Counted from the stretch's first letter, positions 23,931 to 36,810 are shown. The stretch is 64,000 bases of DNA from Cryptomeria japonica (GCF_030272615.1 NC_081410.1:287371957-287435956); one strand, 5' to 3'. Notes: generated by a model not told the origin, from the sequence alone. Program-made: numbers and translations.

Positions 23931-24918
23931 CTTCAAAGCCTGTTTTTGCCTTAATCAAAAAGTTCACACTAATCCAGGGTACAATAACAACTTGGTTCTC
24001 TTCTTTCAAAACCAGTTATATCCAATTCTCTTTAAAGAATAGACTTTCCCTTAAATAACTTTGAAAACTTGGAGTAATGTTATACTAACTATTTCAGAAA
24101 GTAAAGTGTTCGTGAAAGAACAAACTCTTCTGTTAGTTTCCTTTTCTAAAAATAACCTAGAGATGGGAATTTGCACACTTAAGAAGTCAAAGATTTTTTC
24201 TATGTACGCAGATTCCTATCAACCAATGTAACCAAATATATTGTCAGCTCAAAGAATCACAAATATATTAAAAGCTATTCTACTCTAGCCAAATAGTCTG
24301 TATAACATTAAGACTCTACTTTCTATCCTTCAAATACAAGTTATGGAGATGACTTGTATAAGCTCAAAGACTTAAAACAATTTCTTCTCAGCTAATTCCC
24401 AATTTCTGAATTTCCAAAGTAACTCAAAGATTACTTGTAAACACTCTAAAGTTATTCAATATTCAACATTAATAACTATAACCAACTTTAATTATTCAAG
24501 AATATATGATATAAATGACATAAGAAAATTCATACCACATAAAAGATTGAACTCAAAACAAAGTTTTAATGCCAATATCTTCTCTTTCTTGATTAAATTG
24601 TAAATTTACAAAATGAACATCAAGTCTCAATTTTCTTTTCACTTTGGTAGAGTTTCTTTGCATAAACAAAGATGGAAAAAATATGCTTATTACAAGAATA
24701 ACCCTCATATATATAGGGGAGGGGTGTAGCATGAAAATAGGAAAATATAACTAATTCTATGACTAAGTCAAAAGAAGAGTTCAATTTGACTTAGGACTTG
24801 TGCACTCAATAGGTGCACATGCATAGTTACAAAATGACACTTGAGGTGTCAATAGACATAATAAAATGCCACTGGAAAAACACAAAAATGACTAAGTATC
24901 ATTCCCTTGAGTTGAATC
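23931..24918. other. Non-coding stretch downstream (minus strand) of F2
   Basis: No gene is seen. A TATA-like catatatataggggagg sits at about 24,709. On the minus strand this lies just past the end of the F2 frame. By analogy with 53.5-54.55 kb it is probably the distal part of the LTR that carries F2, but I could not find its end. Confidence 0.4.
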
Positions 24919-26784
24919 TCATTTTTGGAACTCCTTGATTTTCTGCAAAGCATTCTTCATTTGAATATTATCAGGTCCCAAGGTATTTCCAGTGATGAAT
25001 TTGATCCTTATGATAGAATCTTCTAACTGAGTGCAACATTTCTTATGTTTCTTTAGAAGAGAATCAAGAAAATCTAGAATAAATTGAAGATCAAGAAATT
25101 TATCAATGGGAGAAAAGGATAAGTCCTCCCTATCAACCTCAGTAGTCAAGAGTAAGATAAACTCTTTGATTATTTCATCTTCATTGAGCACCTTTTCATT
25201 TTTATCAAGGAAAGCACATGGGATTTCAAAGATTTTGGCAACGATCTCTATTTTCTTATCAACACATTATTTTTGTGCCTTCCTCATATCTTTGACCAGA
25301 TGTTCTAGGACATTCATCTGATGCTTTAACGCCTCCCTTTGTTCTATGTACATGCATCACAAACAAATCACACCATTTTGGATGATGTCTTCTAAATCAT
25401 AGTTTTCAAGCTTCAACTAGGCTTCAAAGTCCTTTTGTTTTTTAAGTTCCTGGGAGAAAATTCCTATGGTATTATCCAAATCTACCTTTATAGCGTCAAG
25501 GTTGTTGACAATGGTGCAAGCTGAATTCAAGAGTCATATACCTTGGTTTAGCATTCAATCCATCCATTCTCCTATAGCTCTACTTCATGATGCTACTCGC
25601 TCAACCCTTTTAACAACACGTTTGTCCAATGATGAAGGCACTAGTTCAACAACTTCTGAAGATTAGGTCACTTTGAGAAGAATTGAGGTGAGTTTCTCAA
25701 TTAGTTCCTTAAGCTGATCTTTCTTGACCTTATCCTCATCATACCTAGAAACTAAAGCCTCCAAGGCGGACTAAGTGTCCCGTGCCATAGAATCACCAGT
25801 CTTCTTTCCTAGATAAATCCTTTGAATGATATATTTTGAGTCCTAGACCTATCCAATGATAGTATACTAAGGAGGAATAGCAATATCAATATATTTATTC
25901 ATATTCTTATCAAATTTTACCCTCAACAAAGTTTTGGCTTTCTTTACCGTCTTGGGTTTCATAGGAACGAGATAACTAAAATCAAAGTCTTCAGGAGAAA
26001 CAATTTGTTTCTTTCTATTAGGCGCATTTGACATACACCAAGGAGGTAAAGTTGTATCATCATCCTCACTTGCTACCATCTCCTAAGAGGGATTGGTAGA
26101 ATTATGAACGGTGGTGATTACAAGAGGAGAGGTCATGGTAATGACATGAGGAGGATTCTCAAGGGATGATTCATTGGATTTAGGGACTGCTTCATTCATG
26201 AATTTGTTGAAATCATCCATCATGGTTGCAAACACTTCAGACAAAGAGGGAATAGTTGAGAATATAGTCGATATTGTCATGAGGTGTGTCTAAAGTAGAC
26301 GTACTAGCACTAGTAGAAGAAACATGAATAACACTTGAAGAGGACATACATGCGACCACTAGAGGCTCAAGCTTAGAAGTAGAAACAAGAACTTGTAACA
26401 TAGATGAAGGAGAAGATACTTGAAGTAAGGATTCATCTTCTCATGGAATTTATTCTTCATCAAATTAATTTTGTTCTTGATCACCCCCTTGACCAGAAAT
26501 TAACTCTTCATTAGCATGGTCACCCTCCTCTTGTTCATTTGGTACTTCTAACTTTGATATCTCCTAAATATTAGAACTTGAGGGTTCTCCTTGAGCTTTT
26601 CCTTTCCTAGACCCAACTCTGAACTCAACTTAGGAGCCTTTTTTGGAGTGGCAAGGTCCTACTTGTTCTTCATTCTAATCTTTGATCTTCTTCCCATTGG
26701 GCCAGAAGTATCATCATTAGAACCAAAAGGGGAAGGTTTCATGGGAACACCATGCAAAGATAACCAAATATTAGTATTTGTAAG

Positions 26785-27557
26785 TGTAGACACTCAAAAT
26801 TGTCATGTCTAATTAAATAAATATTTTATTTATTTAATTATCTAAGCCTAATTCTTCTATTAATTAAATAAATCTTTATTTATTTAATTAATTCATTTAT
26901 CCTCTTCTAGCCTTATTTCTCATTTAAATAAATACATTTATTTATTTAAATTATCCCTTTCCATAAATTAAATAAATATCTTATTTATTTAATTATCCTA
27001 CTTCTTCTATTAATTAAATAAATCTTTATTTATTTAATTAATTCATTATCTTTTTCTACACATGACACATGTCATTCATCTCTTAATTCCTACACTACCT
27101 ACCTCTTTCATTATTTTGGTATTTCTTATACCTACCCTCTAATCCTAGCCGACCTCTCTTTTTTTACACCTCTTAATCTTAACCCTCCATTTCATATTGT
27201 GTCTTCTATTTAAGGAGATGCTTTCTTCATTGTCAAACCCTAATGACTGATTTTGGAGTACTTGGCTACACTACGATCCTACTTGCAACCACATTCCGTT
27301 CTTTGTTGAGCTCTTGTGCATATAAAATCTGAGAGCAAATATATCAAGCAAGATCAATGGAGATAGGAAGAATGGAGATCAAAACCCTATTGGACATGTG
27401 ATGGTATAATCTTTGTGATTTCATTTGATTTGCATTGTCTTAGGTAATCTTCATATGTTATGGTGGATCTTTGTTCATTGTTAGGCTAGGGTTTGGTGGT
27501 TGAATTCATTTAGCCTTTCAATATTGTTATTATTGTTATCCATTTTCACCATATACA
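26785..27557. mobile_element. 773-bp solo LTR inside F2, with palindrome array
   Basis: The sequence runs TGTAGACACTC...ATATACA and is flanked by GTAAG on both sides (26,780-26,784; 27,558-27,562), a perfect target duplication. The F2 frame read on the minus strand is in the same phase on either side once one GTAAG and the insert are ignored. No internal element sequence is present. Confidence 0.92.
26810..27042. repeat. Five A/T palindromes in the solo LTR
   Basis: Palindromes of about 29-34 bp lie at 26,810-26,840, 26,859-26,892, 26,922-26,951, 26,966-26,994 and 27,009-27,042. Each has arms of TTAAATAAAT and ATTTATTTAA type around a short centre, separated by pyrimidine-rich spacers such as ctaattcttct. 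Confidence 0.93.
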
Positions 27558-29134
27558 GTAAGAATACTTTGAAATCATTCCTGAATGGAGGTACATTCCT
27601 TTTGTGACCATTGAATGAGAGGAAAAGGAGTAGAAGAAACTTTATTCTTCTCATACATAGGATCCAAGATATTGCCGTCTTCCTCCAGATCATCAGGGAC
27701 ATCGACAAGGCCAAAGTTTTCAATCTGTTCAATGGTCAACCAATAATAGTCAAGTTTACTTACATCATGTTCAAACCTACAATCATCTCAAACATCTTCA
27801 ATTTAATGCACATGTACATATGCCTTCTTCAACTTATTTATCATTCCTTTGTAATCAAAGTCCTTCCTAGCTTTGAAGATCCTCATGGTAACCCGTCTCC
27901 TTTCCTCCTCCATTGCTCTGACTTTGAAAATGGAAGCAATGGAGTATCTACCAGTGGAAAGAGAAAATTTCAAAACTGTCTTATGAGAACCTGATTGGTC
28001 CTCATGTACAACATTCATCTGATGAGTTATTTCCATCAATACAATCTTATCAAAAGGATACCTAGAGAGCATGAAAGACTCTCTAGTGAAACAACCAACC
28101 CTCAGATATATGAAAGTAAAAAATTGAGGGAAGATGCATCCATATTGGTTAACCACTCCTCAAGCATGATCAAACACCCTTTTATTGTATAAATTATTGT
28201 TCAACATAATCATATAATAACCAAAGAATACATCATTTACTCCTCGGAAATGACTATGACTATTATGAAGAACCAATTGGGAATAATATTTATGTACCTC
28301 AATCTATCTCCTATCACCAGTTGTAGACAATCGAGGAAAATGTCTCATTGAATCTGCAACTTAAACTTATTATGAAGTCATATAAAATGTAAGCATGGTA
28401 TGTATCTTGGCGAGTTGTTCACAGACGACGTAATTGATCTGTTTTCCCCAAAATATCTTCTCTTTGGTTTGTCTGATCACATGAATATATTGATACATCC
28501 ATTTATAGAAGGCAATATAGGTAGGTAGACATTTCACTTTTCTCAAAAGAGTTATAAAATCATTGACCTCTTCAATGAAGTCACATTGAGGAAGAGTTTC
28601 TGACCATCTTGCAATGGTAGGTCTTGGGGTCTTCAACCAATTATTATTCATGTTCTTTCTGCATTTGTAAGAATTTATATCAAAATAAGCTATGGTTGAT
28701 TGCATTGTAATATCAATATCTCTCTCAATACTGGGACACTTAAAAATTGAATCAAAAAATTCCTCATCCAGCCTGATTAGTTTCTTTCCAGCTTCATCCT
28801 TTACACTTTTACTAACTAGTTCAAAGTGATTTGCAACTTTCACTATGAACTTGGGGTCCTGAGTTGACATTGGAAAAGAAGACACCAGATGAATTCCAAT
28901 ATTGATAACAACTTCCATGTCATGGTATGAGGGTGGTTTCTCAATCTTCTTAAGAAACTCAGCTAGGTCAACATGACCTATCTTTGTATCTCTTATGTGA
29001 TCAATGTTTGAACTGACTGAAGAAGGAGGAAAACCCAGATGAGGGTCTTGCTTCTTGAATTTCATCCCTCTCTTGTTTGGAGAAGCTTTTATAATTGATA
29101 CAATAAGAACACTATGAGAAAAAGACATTCATTA

Positions 29135-29916
29135 TGATGCAGGAGCATCCCCAGTTCACAACAATCTTGCATCAACCAAAAACATTTTCTTTTCTATTTT
29201 GTTTTCTGTTTACAGTTTCAGTTTTCCTTTTTGTGTGTCCTAGTTTTAGCTCAGTGGATACCGTGGAGTTGGATTCTACTTGAAGAATTGATCATGTTTC
29301 TTTCTTTCAAACCACATCTCATTTGGATAACTTTCCGACAAGATATCGCTACCGGTTTCCATGATAGTTTCTTTTTACCAGTTACCCGAGACCTATTCTG
29401 GTGATCTACGAGAACCCATTCTGAAGCTTGCAGAGCCTTAGATGTTGATCTCAATTTTTCTTGGCATGTGGCCGACCTTATACGTTTCATTCTTTGTATT
29501 TTTCAGAGGAATCTCTTGGTGGAGGCTTACCTTGTTCATTTTGCACGTTAGGTCTTGTTCTTCGGGTTTTGATCTTTTTTGGGCCAACCGAATCCTTTGG
29601 ATTGATATATATTTGTAATCATGCTTTAGAATGTTATCAATTAGAATCAATAAGAGAATCAAGGAGTATCAGAGAGATAGACTTTTCCAAGAAGATAGAT
29701 CTTTTGATCCAAGGTCCTAGTGTGACCTATTCTACCAGGCCCATGTGTCAAATGTTGTAACCCGATTGCTACCGGTTGGATGTAATTAAATTTCATGCAA
29801 TAAAACTATCTATTCTGCATTGCCTCCATCATGTCTATGTGTTTCCATTGTGTTTACTCTTGCTGACCAATTTGGACTGATCTCCTTGAGGTCCCTCCTC
29901 ATCGATGACTACTTCA
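29135..29916 (+). repeat. 5' LTR of the chromovirus
   Basis: It starts TGATGCAGGAGCATCCCC and ends GATGACTACTTCA. It is clearly alignable with 36,039-36,810, for example 'caaccaaaaacattttctttt' in both. A TATA-like gatatatatttg lies near 29,600. Confidence 0.95.
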
Positions 29917-29918
29917 TG

Positions 29919-29930
29919 TGGTATTAGAGA
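29919..29930 (+). promoter_or_regulatory. Primer-binding site, tRNA-Met type (degenerate)
   Basis: tggtattagaga lies 2 bp after the LTR. It matches the initiator-Met primer site TGGTATCAGAGC except for C-to-T and end changes. Confidence 0.75.
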
Positions 29931-30159
29931 AAAGTTTCATTCCAGAGGTTGCTTGTCCTAAATTTTGTTGTAGGGTGGTGGATTGTGGATCCGACCTGCA
30001 ATTGCAGAGGACTAGTGTGAATCAATTGCGCGAAGAGGAACTAGGAATGTTAGAGTCTATGGGAATGCAAACCTTGTTGTGATGGAGATTCTATGAGGAA
30101 TAACAACCCAATTAGAAGCTGTGGAGACAACCCAGAGAAGAGGCTGACATATTGGGGAT

Positions 30160-31050
30160 ATGAGCGAAGATGAAGGAGAAGAAGCCCCAATAGAACAAGT
30201 GAACCTACCAGTAGTTGATCCAGATGAAAAAATATTTTTAAGGGTTTTGAGTAGGGCAAACACTAAACCTTATTTTACCCCTCCTAAATATGATGGGAAT
30301 TTAGACTTAGATGAATTGATGGATTGGATCTTGGAGAAGGAGAAATATTTTAATTTTAAAAATATTGTAGAAGTGAGGAAGGTGAAATATGCCTGTACTC
30401 AGTTGAAAGGTCACACATCTCTTTGGTGGGAGCATTTACAAGTTGATAGACAAAGAAGAGGTACAGAAAAGAATAAGACATGGGATATGATGATTGCCAA
30501 GTTAAAATCAAAGTTTGTCTCGACGAATTATCAAGTGGATTTGTTCCAGAAGTTGCAGAATTTGAGAAAGAAAGAATCTAGTGTGAAGGAGTACATCGAA
30601 GCATTTTACAAGTTGAACATCAGATCCAGACATGTTGATGATGAAGTTGAATAGATTGCAAGATATTTGAATAGATTGCGGATGTCTATACAAGATGAAC
30701 TTAGTATGATCAAATTGGAGAGTGTTGAAGAGGCTTACCAGTATGCAATAAAGGATGAAGAGAAATTGAACAAAAGACATGAGAAGAGACAAAGAGGTAG
30801 ATGTGGAAGGTTTATTGGAGGAATATTTCAAGGAGGAAGAGGATATACCCAAGGAAGAGGAAACAATATAGATCATAAAAGGGGTAATGAAGTGAGCAGA
30901 GAAGGTAATTCATACCAGAAGGATGATAGAAATTTCTACCGAAGGAGAGAACTTTGGAAGACAAGACAAGAGGAAATTTAGAGGAACCTTCTTTAAGTGT
31001 GGAGGAGAACAACACCATGCATTTGGATGTAAGAACACATAGGCTACCAA
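30160..31050 (+). pseudogene. gag: Chromovirus gag
   Basis: ATG 30160 opens a frame with PKYDGNLDLDELMDWILEKE, CTQLKGHTSLWWEHL, WDMMIAKLKSKFV and FQKLQNLRKKESSVKEYIE, the standard capsid blocks. TAG at 30,652 interrupts it. An Arg/Gly-rich tail (GRGYTQGRG) follows, then, after a frameshift near 30,980, a degenerate zinc knuckle (KCGGEQQHHAFGC) whose first cysteine is missing. It would form the particle and bind RNA. Confidence 0.9.
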
Positions 31051-31060
31051 AAGAGTAGCA

Positions 31061-31500
31061 GTGGTGGAAGAAAACCCCACCAGATTAGACAATAAACTAG
31101 AAGATGGAGAACAATTGATGATGAGGAGAGCTTTGTGTCATACCAAAGGAGATGAAGAACCCTTGCAGAGGAAGAACCTGTTCAAGACTAGATGTAAGGT
31201 ATCTAGTAAGTGTTGTAAAGGTGTTATTGATTGTGGTAGTTCAGATAATCTTATTTTAGAAGAGATGGCGAATAAGTTGAAATTGGAGAGATTGAAATTC
31301 CCTAAGCCTTATCAGATAGCATGGATTCAAGATGAAGATAACTTGTTAGTAAGTGAATAGTGTTTGGTAAAATTAAAAATTGGGAATTATCATGATGAAG
31401 TTTTATGTGACATTATGCCTATGGATATTTGTCATCTTTTATTGGGAAGACCTTGGCAGTTTGATAGACAGGCAATACATGATGGGAGGAAGAATACATA
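31061..31500 (+). pseudogene. Chromovirus aspartic protease
   Basis: The active-site segment is VIDCGSSDNLI (D at 31,229-31,231), where functional relatives have DGG/DSG-type motifs. It is followed by PYQIAWIQDED and HLLLGRPWQFDR, the hallmark of chromoviral proteases. A TAG at 31,358 breaks the frame. It would process the Gag-Pol polyprotein. Confidence 0.85.
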
Positions 31501-31699
31501 CACTATTGTGGCCAATGGGATGAAGGAAACCTTGTTACCTTTGGAGGAACCTTTGAAGAGTGAAGTCTGTACAAATGCCAAAATATGTTTAGTAGATGGA
31601 AGGAAATTCATAGATGGACCGAGGCATGAGAATGTGTGTTTTGCCTTAATTCCTAAGAAGACTGAGAGATGGGAACCGGAAGGAGAACACCCGACAGAG

Positions 31700-32470
31700 A
31701 TAAGAGATTTGCTGACAGAATATGAGGACACCATTTCAGATAATGTACCTGATGGATTTCCACCTATTAGAAGTATTAGTCATTGCATGGACTTGGTTCC
31801 CAGAGCTAGTTTTTCTAACAAAGCTGCACACTGGTTGACACCTGTAGCGAACGAAGAATTGAATAAACAAGTGCATGAGATATTGAAGAAAGGATTGATC
31901 AGCAAAAGTCTGAGCCCTTGTGTAGTACAAGTAGTATTAGCACCTAAGAAGAATGGAGAATGGAAGATGTGTACCGATTCAAGAGCAATAAACAAGATTG
32001 CAGTGAGATACCAGTTTCCTTTGCCTAGGATGGATGACATAATGGACTATTTGAGTGGAGCAAAAGACTTTACAAAGATAGATTTGAAGAGTGGGTATCA
32101 TCAGATTAGGATCATAGAAGGTGATGAGTGGAACACAACATTTAAGACAAATGAAGGACTATATGAATGGTTGGTGATGCCTTTTGGATTGACTAATGCA
32201 CCAAGTACTTTCATGAGGTTGATGAATGAGGTATTGAAGAAATTCTTGGGTAAGTTTGTTATTGTGTATTTGGATGACATTTTGATTTTCAGTAAGACAA
32301 CAGAGGAATATTTATTGCAGTTAAGACAAATTAAGACAAGTGTACTTTCATGAAGGATGAGTTAGTGTATTTAGGATTTGTAATATCTGAGGATGGTTTG
32401 AAGATGGACCCTAAGAGAGTGAAAGCCATTGTTGAGTGGCCTACATTGGAAAGCATTTGAGAGGTAAGAT
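31700..32470 (+). pseudogene. Chromovirus reverse transcriptase
   Basis: The same frame as protease carries CTDSRAINKIAVRYQFPLPR, FTKIDLKSGYHQIRI, LVMPFGLTNAPSTF and YLDDILIFSK (YLDD at 32,267-32,278). All three catalytic aspartates are kept. After LLQLRQ, roughly 15 residues of the connecting helix are missing and the frame shifts, resuming with KCTFMKDELVYLGFVIS. TGA near 32,458 follows. Confidence 0.95.
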
Positions 32471-32629
32471 CATTTTATGGATTGGCTAGTTTTAACCAAA
32501 AGTTTATCACAAATTTCAGTTTGGTTTGTAACCCTATGACTGAGACCATGAGGGGTTTTTAGAAGGAATTCAAGTGGACCACCGAAGCAAACAAAATTTT
32601 TGACTTGTTGAAGCAAAAAGTGGCTGAGT

Positions 32630-33099
32630 AGCTTGTGTTGGCTTTATCGGATTTCAATAAGGTACTTCAAGTGGATTGTGATGCAAGTGGAACAACAATA
32701 GGAGTAGTTTTGAGTCAAGAAGGGAGAGAAGTAGTGTACTTCAGTGAGAAGTTGAATGATGCCCGGAAGAGATATTCAGTGTATGATCATAAATTTTATG
32801 CCATGGTTCATGCCTTGAAGAAATGGAGACACTACTTGTTGCCTAAGGAGTTTGTGTTGTATACAGATCATCAAGTTTTGTAGTATATGAACAGTCAGAG
32901 TAAGTTGAATCAAAGACATATGAGATGGGTAGAATTCTTGCAGAATTACACCTTTGTGTTGAAGCATAGAAGTGGGAAATCTAACAAAGTTTCTGATGCA
33001 TTGAGTAGGAGAAGGAATTTTCTGACAGAGATGAGAGTGACAGTATTAGGTTTTGAAGATTTGAAGCCCTTGTATGATGAAGACCCCAATTTTGTATAA
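32630..33099 (+). pseudogene. Chromovirus RNase H
   Basis: The blocks are [56 protein letters not shown] and LYTDHQVL; a stop replaces the next residue. HRSGKSNKVSDALSR closes the domain. The catalytic positions (DCDAS, the E-equivalent as DHKF and TDH) are near family consensus except that YDKE is YDHK. Confidence 0.9.
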
Positions 33100-33102
33100 C
33101 CT

Positions 33103-33638
33103 TCGAAAGCATGTAGAGAACTGGTTATGGTTGATAGAAGTAAATGGTTGAATAATTTTATTTAGGATGAGATGTTATTCAAGGGAGTTAAGTTATGCAT
33201 ACCTAAGAGTTCCATGAGAGAGAACCTGATAAAAGAGAAGCACATTGGAGGTTTCGCTAGACATTTTGGAATTGATAAAACAATTGCATTGGTGAGTGAG
33301 CAGTAATTTTGGCTCCAAATTCATAAGGATGTTAAGAGATATGTGCAGAGTTGTAGAGTTTGTCAAGTTGCAAAAGGTAGTAGTAAGAATTTGGGATTGT
33401 ATAAACCTTTGACAGTACCAATAAGACCTTGGGAGGATATAAGCATGGATTTTGTACTTAGATTGCATAAGACACCTAGAGGGAATGATTCTATATTTGT
33501 GGTAGTGGATAGATTTTCAAGGATGGCTCATTTCATACCTTGTAAGTAGACATTAGATGCATTGCATGTAGCAGACCTATTTTTCAAGGAAGTGGTGAGA
33601 TTGAATGGATTACCTAAGAGCATAGTTTCAGACATAGA
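33103..33638 (+). pseudogene. Chromovirus integrase, N-terminal part
   Basis: It has the HHCC zinc domain (HIGGFARHFG ... CRVCQ) and the start of the catalytic core ([37 protein letters not shown]), i.e. the first two D residues. Stops occur near 33,163, 33,305 and 33,547. It is split at 33,638 by the solo LTR, right after the second catalytic aspartate block. Confidence 0.92.
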
Positions 33639-35142
33639 TGATGAGTAAATGATGAATAGTTAGTACCAAACTGATACTGAGAGGGGGGGTGAATTAGTAC
33701 AGGCAAAAACACTTCTCCTGAACCGGTTTGACTGCAAATAGTGCACTTTGACTAGAAAGCACTAACACCGATTTAATCTAGATTACTACTGGTAAAACAC
33801 AGTAAGAATGTCAAGGACTTAAACCGACAACCCTTAGCTTTCCATACAATCTAATACCTCATTTCCACTTCACCATTATGCATAAATAGGTAATCTATCA
33901 TTAGAAATATAATGACTGCTAGTTCAACATATTTTACCAGCTTGACATAAAACACTAAACCATCACATGAAAGGCATCACACATGACACATTGATTTTTC
34001 ACGTGGAAATCCAATTGGGAAAAACCACGGTGGGGATGAATACCCACAAGCTATTCTTGAACTCTTTTGAAGTCCGCTCTATTAGGAGCCTAGTCTGGTT
34101 AGAGACTTTTACAATAGGTTTTGCTAGGAACCAATCCTGCTAGGGATCACCCAGTCAAGGGATGGCTAAATACCCAGTTAAAGGTTAGAACCCTGTTAAA
34201 GGTTACCTTGCAAGAGGATTTGAAGAAATCATTTAATTGAGTCACCTTGTTAAAGGATTTACACTAAAGCCTATTAAAGCTACCTGGTTAAGGGATTTTC
34301 CAACTGTTTAAATGGTTAGAAGTCAATAGGTAATACACTGATCTGATAACAACACTCAATGCCAAGGTAGATCCACTTAAGTTCCTTTTCTTCTGTAATC
34401 ACACTCTGTAGGTATCAACACACTTCTTTGGTCTAGCAAGAATCAAATATCACTCACTGGGATACACACATACCAGTTGCCAACAACTTCAAAATGAAAA
34501 ACATCATCTACCTTATTGGAAACAGATAGGTCGGTAGCATAAACCCTAAACCCTAAGCATTTAGGTTTTACAATCCAGTCGGTTCAATCCTAACCGTTAA
34601 TCATACTGCATTGAATACAATAGTCTTGAACATATCTCAAGATGTTCTCCAACGTTCATTCTTTGCTGCTCCAGGAAGCTGATAACTCATCACGCGCTCT
34701 CCACCATTTACAGAGACTTCACACATTCCCGAGGTAGATAAGATCACTCTCTATGCAAGATCCTCAAGGAAATCCTTCACGCGCACAAGGATGACGTGGC
34801 AACACTATCTGGTCTTCATACAATGCTAACTCATCACAAGATGACATCGGTTGAATTGCACAAGCTTGGAATGCATCAACCAGAAACCCTGAAGCTGAGA
34901 CTACCAACTGGTAGTCATGAAACCCCAATACAAAACTTCCATTTACTGGTTCTTATTCCAACATACCGGTTCACCTTGAACAAACATACCGCTTCACTTT
35001 TTCACAAATACCGATTTACATCGACATACCGGTTCTCTTGCTAGTTTGCTTACTACACCATACCAGTTCATACTTCAGCATATTGACATCAATGACAACA
35101 TACAATATCATCATGTCATCATGCTTTGCACATATGCCAACA
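33639..35142 (-). mobile_element. SIRE-like solo LTR (1.5 kb) inside the integrase
   Basis: It spans TGATGAGTAAATG...CATATGCCAACA with near-matching flanks ATAGA (33,634-33,638) and GTAGA (35,143-35,147). It shares the tip 'actgagagggggggtgaatta' and the 'gggaaaaaccacggtgggg' block with the LTRs at 4270 and 43,986. Integrase coding resumes directly after it. Confidence 0.88.
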
Positions 35143-35700
35143 GTAGATACTAATTTTGCTGGCTATTTTTGGAGAACACTTTGGAAGAAGATGAAAACAG
35201 ATTTCAAGTTCAGTTCTACTTTTCATCCACAGACTGATGGACAAACATAAGTAGTTAACCAAAGTTTGGGAAACTTGTTGATATGTTTAGTGGGAGATAA
35301 AACCAGAAGTTGGGAATTGATCCTTGCACAAGAAGAGTTTGCCTATAACAATTCAGTGAACAGAAGTACCAAAGAAAACACCTTTTGAGATTGTTACCAG
35401 AGTACATCCTAGAGGAATAGTAGAATTGAGAGACATTAGCAGTGAAGATTGCAAGAGTTCAAAAGCTAAAGAATTTGTAGATCACATGGAAACATTGCAT
35501 ATTCAGGTTAAACAACATTTGGAAGACATGAATAGCAAATATAAGGAGAAGGCAGATGAGAAGAGGAGACATAAGGAATTAGAAGTTGGTGATGAAGTGA
35601 TGGCATACCTGAGAAAAGAGAGATTCCTGGTTGGAACTTATAATAAGTTATAGGTGAAGAAGTTTGGACCCTGTAAGATTTTGAGAAAGTTCAGTTCTGG
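35143..35700 (+). pseudogene. Chromovirus integrase, C-terminal part
   Basis: After the insert the core continues with FAGYFWRTLWKKMKTDFKFS and STFHPQTDGQT, then VVNQSLGNLL; the catalytic-E position just after GQT is now a stop (TAA). Then come WELILAQEEFAYNNSVN, a frameshift, and the GPY/F-type tail FGPCKILRKF. It would insert the cDNA. Confidence 0.9.
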
Positions 35701-35846
35701 AAATGCATATAAAGTAGGGCTACTAGATAGTCTAATTATTTCACCTATATTCAACATTGCAGATCTTCATGAGTACCATGAACGAGAATTCAATGAGGAT
35801 AGTGTTGCAGACCTTGAGAAATAATTGCCCCGGAAGGAACTAGATC

Positions 35847-35978
35847 AGATTGAAGATATTTTGGATAGTAGGCTTCGGCATAGTACCCAGAACAATCAAT
35901 ACAAATAATATCTTATGAAGTGGAATAGCAGACCAGTTGAAGATTCATCTTGGATTTCTCAAGTAGAGGTAGACCACC
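35847..35978 (+). pseudogene. Chromodomain at the integrase C-terminus
   Basis: IEDILDSRLRHSTQNNQYK, a stop, then YLMKWNSRPVEDSSWISQ reproduces the chromodomain pattern (.I...R......YLVKW.G...E..SWE). This module is taken to steer chromoviruses to modified histone tails. One in-frame TAA (35,908) is present. Confidence 0.88.
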
Positions 35979-36038
35979 TTGCTTTCCCTCTAACCCCAAC
36001 AAAGTGAGAGGGTCACTTTTTCATTAACCCTGGATGTT

Positions 36039-36810
36039 TGATGCAAGATCATCCCTAGTTCACAACAATCTTGTATCAACCAAAAACATTTTCTTTTCTA
36101 TTTGCAGTTTCAGTTTTCCTTTCTGTGTGTCCCGATTTTGGCTCACTGGATCCTATGGAGTTGGATTCTACTTGAATACTTGATCATCTTTCTTTCTTTC
36201 AAACCGCATCTCATTTGGATCACTTTCTGAAAAGATATCACTACCGGTTTCCATGACACTTTCTTGTTACTGATTGCCTGAGACCTATTCTGGTGATCTA
36301 CCAGAACCCATTTTGAAGCTTGTCGATCCTTGGACATTGATCTCTATGTTTCTTGGCATTTGGCCAACCTTCTACATTTCATCCTTTGGATTTTCTGGAC
36401 GAATCTCTTGGTGGAGGTTGACCTTGTTCATTTTTCATGTTAGGTCTTTTTCTTGGGGTTTTGATCCTTTTTGGGCCAACTGGATCCTATGGATCGATAT
36501 ATATATTTGTAATCATGCTTTAGAATGTAATCAATTAGAATCAATAGGAGAATCAAGGAGTAGCAGAGAGATAGACTATGCCTAGAAGATAGACCTTTCG
36601 ATCCAAGGTCCCGGTGTGACCTATTCTACTAGGCTTGTGTGTCGGTATGTTGTAACCTGGTTGTTACCGGTTGGATGTAATCAAATTTCATGTAATAAAC
36701 TATCTGTTCTGTATTGCCTCCATCATGTATCTGTGTTTCCATTATGTTTACTCTTGCCAACCGATTTGGATTGATCTCCTTGAGGTCCCTCCTCACTGGT
36801 GGCTACTTCA
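36039..36810 (+). repeat. 3' LTR of the chromovirus
   Basis: It starts TGATGCAAGATCATCCCTAG and ends GGTGGCTACTTCA, followed by CATTA. The purine-rich aaagtgagaggg at about 36,001 may be the remnant polypurine tract. Confidence 0.95.

Larger units (their letters stand above)
24919..29128 (-). pseudogene. Accessory ORF family F2, minus strand, interrupted by a solo LTR
   Basis: Translation starts at 29,128 (MSFSHSVLIVS) and, with stops and frameshifts, runs down to 24,919. Recognisable blocks are FFDSIFKCPSIERDIDI, HKYYSQLVLHNSHSHF, the FPQFFTFIYLRVGCF...RYPFDKIVL region near 28,050-28,125, a Lys/Pro-rich basic region near 26,650-26,750, and a C-terminal coiled coil with FLDSLLKKHKKCCTQLEDSI (25,060 down). 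The same order occurs in the LTR-embedded ORF at 49,994-53,512 (FKLSEF.., WYSLLMHLFLF, FPTITIAHQFVIT...). No RT, protease or integrase motif is present. Its role is unknown. The homology is by eye and moderate. Confidence 0.6.
29135..36810 (+). mobile_element. Complete but inactive chromovirus (Ty3/gypsy with chromodomain)
   Basis: LTRs of 782 and 772 bp (TGATGCA...CTACTTCA) enclose gag, protease, RT, RNase H, integrase and a chromodomain. A perfect target duplication CATTA lies at 29,130-29,134 and 36,811-36,815. It landed just upstream of the start of the minus-strand F2 frame. Stops, frameshifts and a solo LTR in the integrase inactivate it. The RT wording (EGLYEWLVMPFGLTNAPSTF) is of the Reina/CRM/Galadriel type rather than Tekay; the clade is not resolved here. 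Confidence 0.95.
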
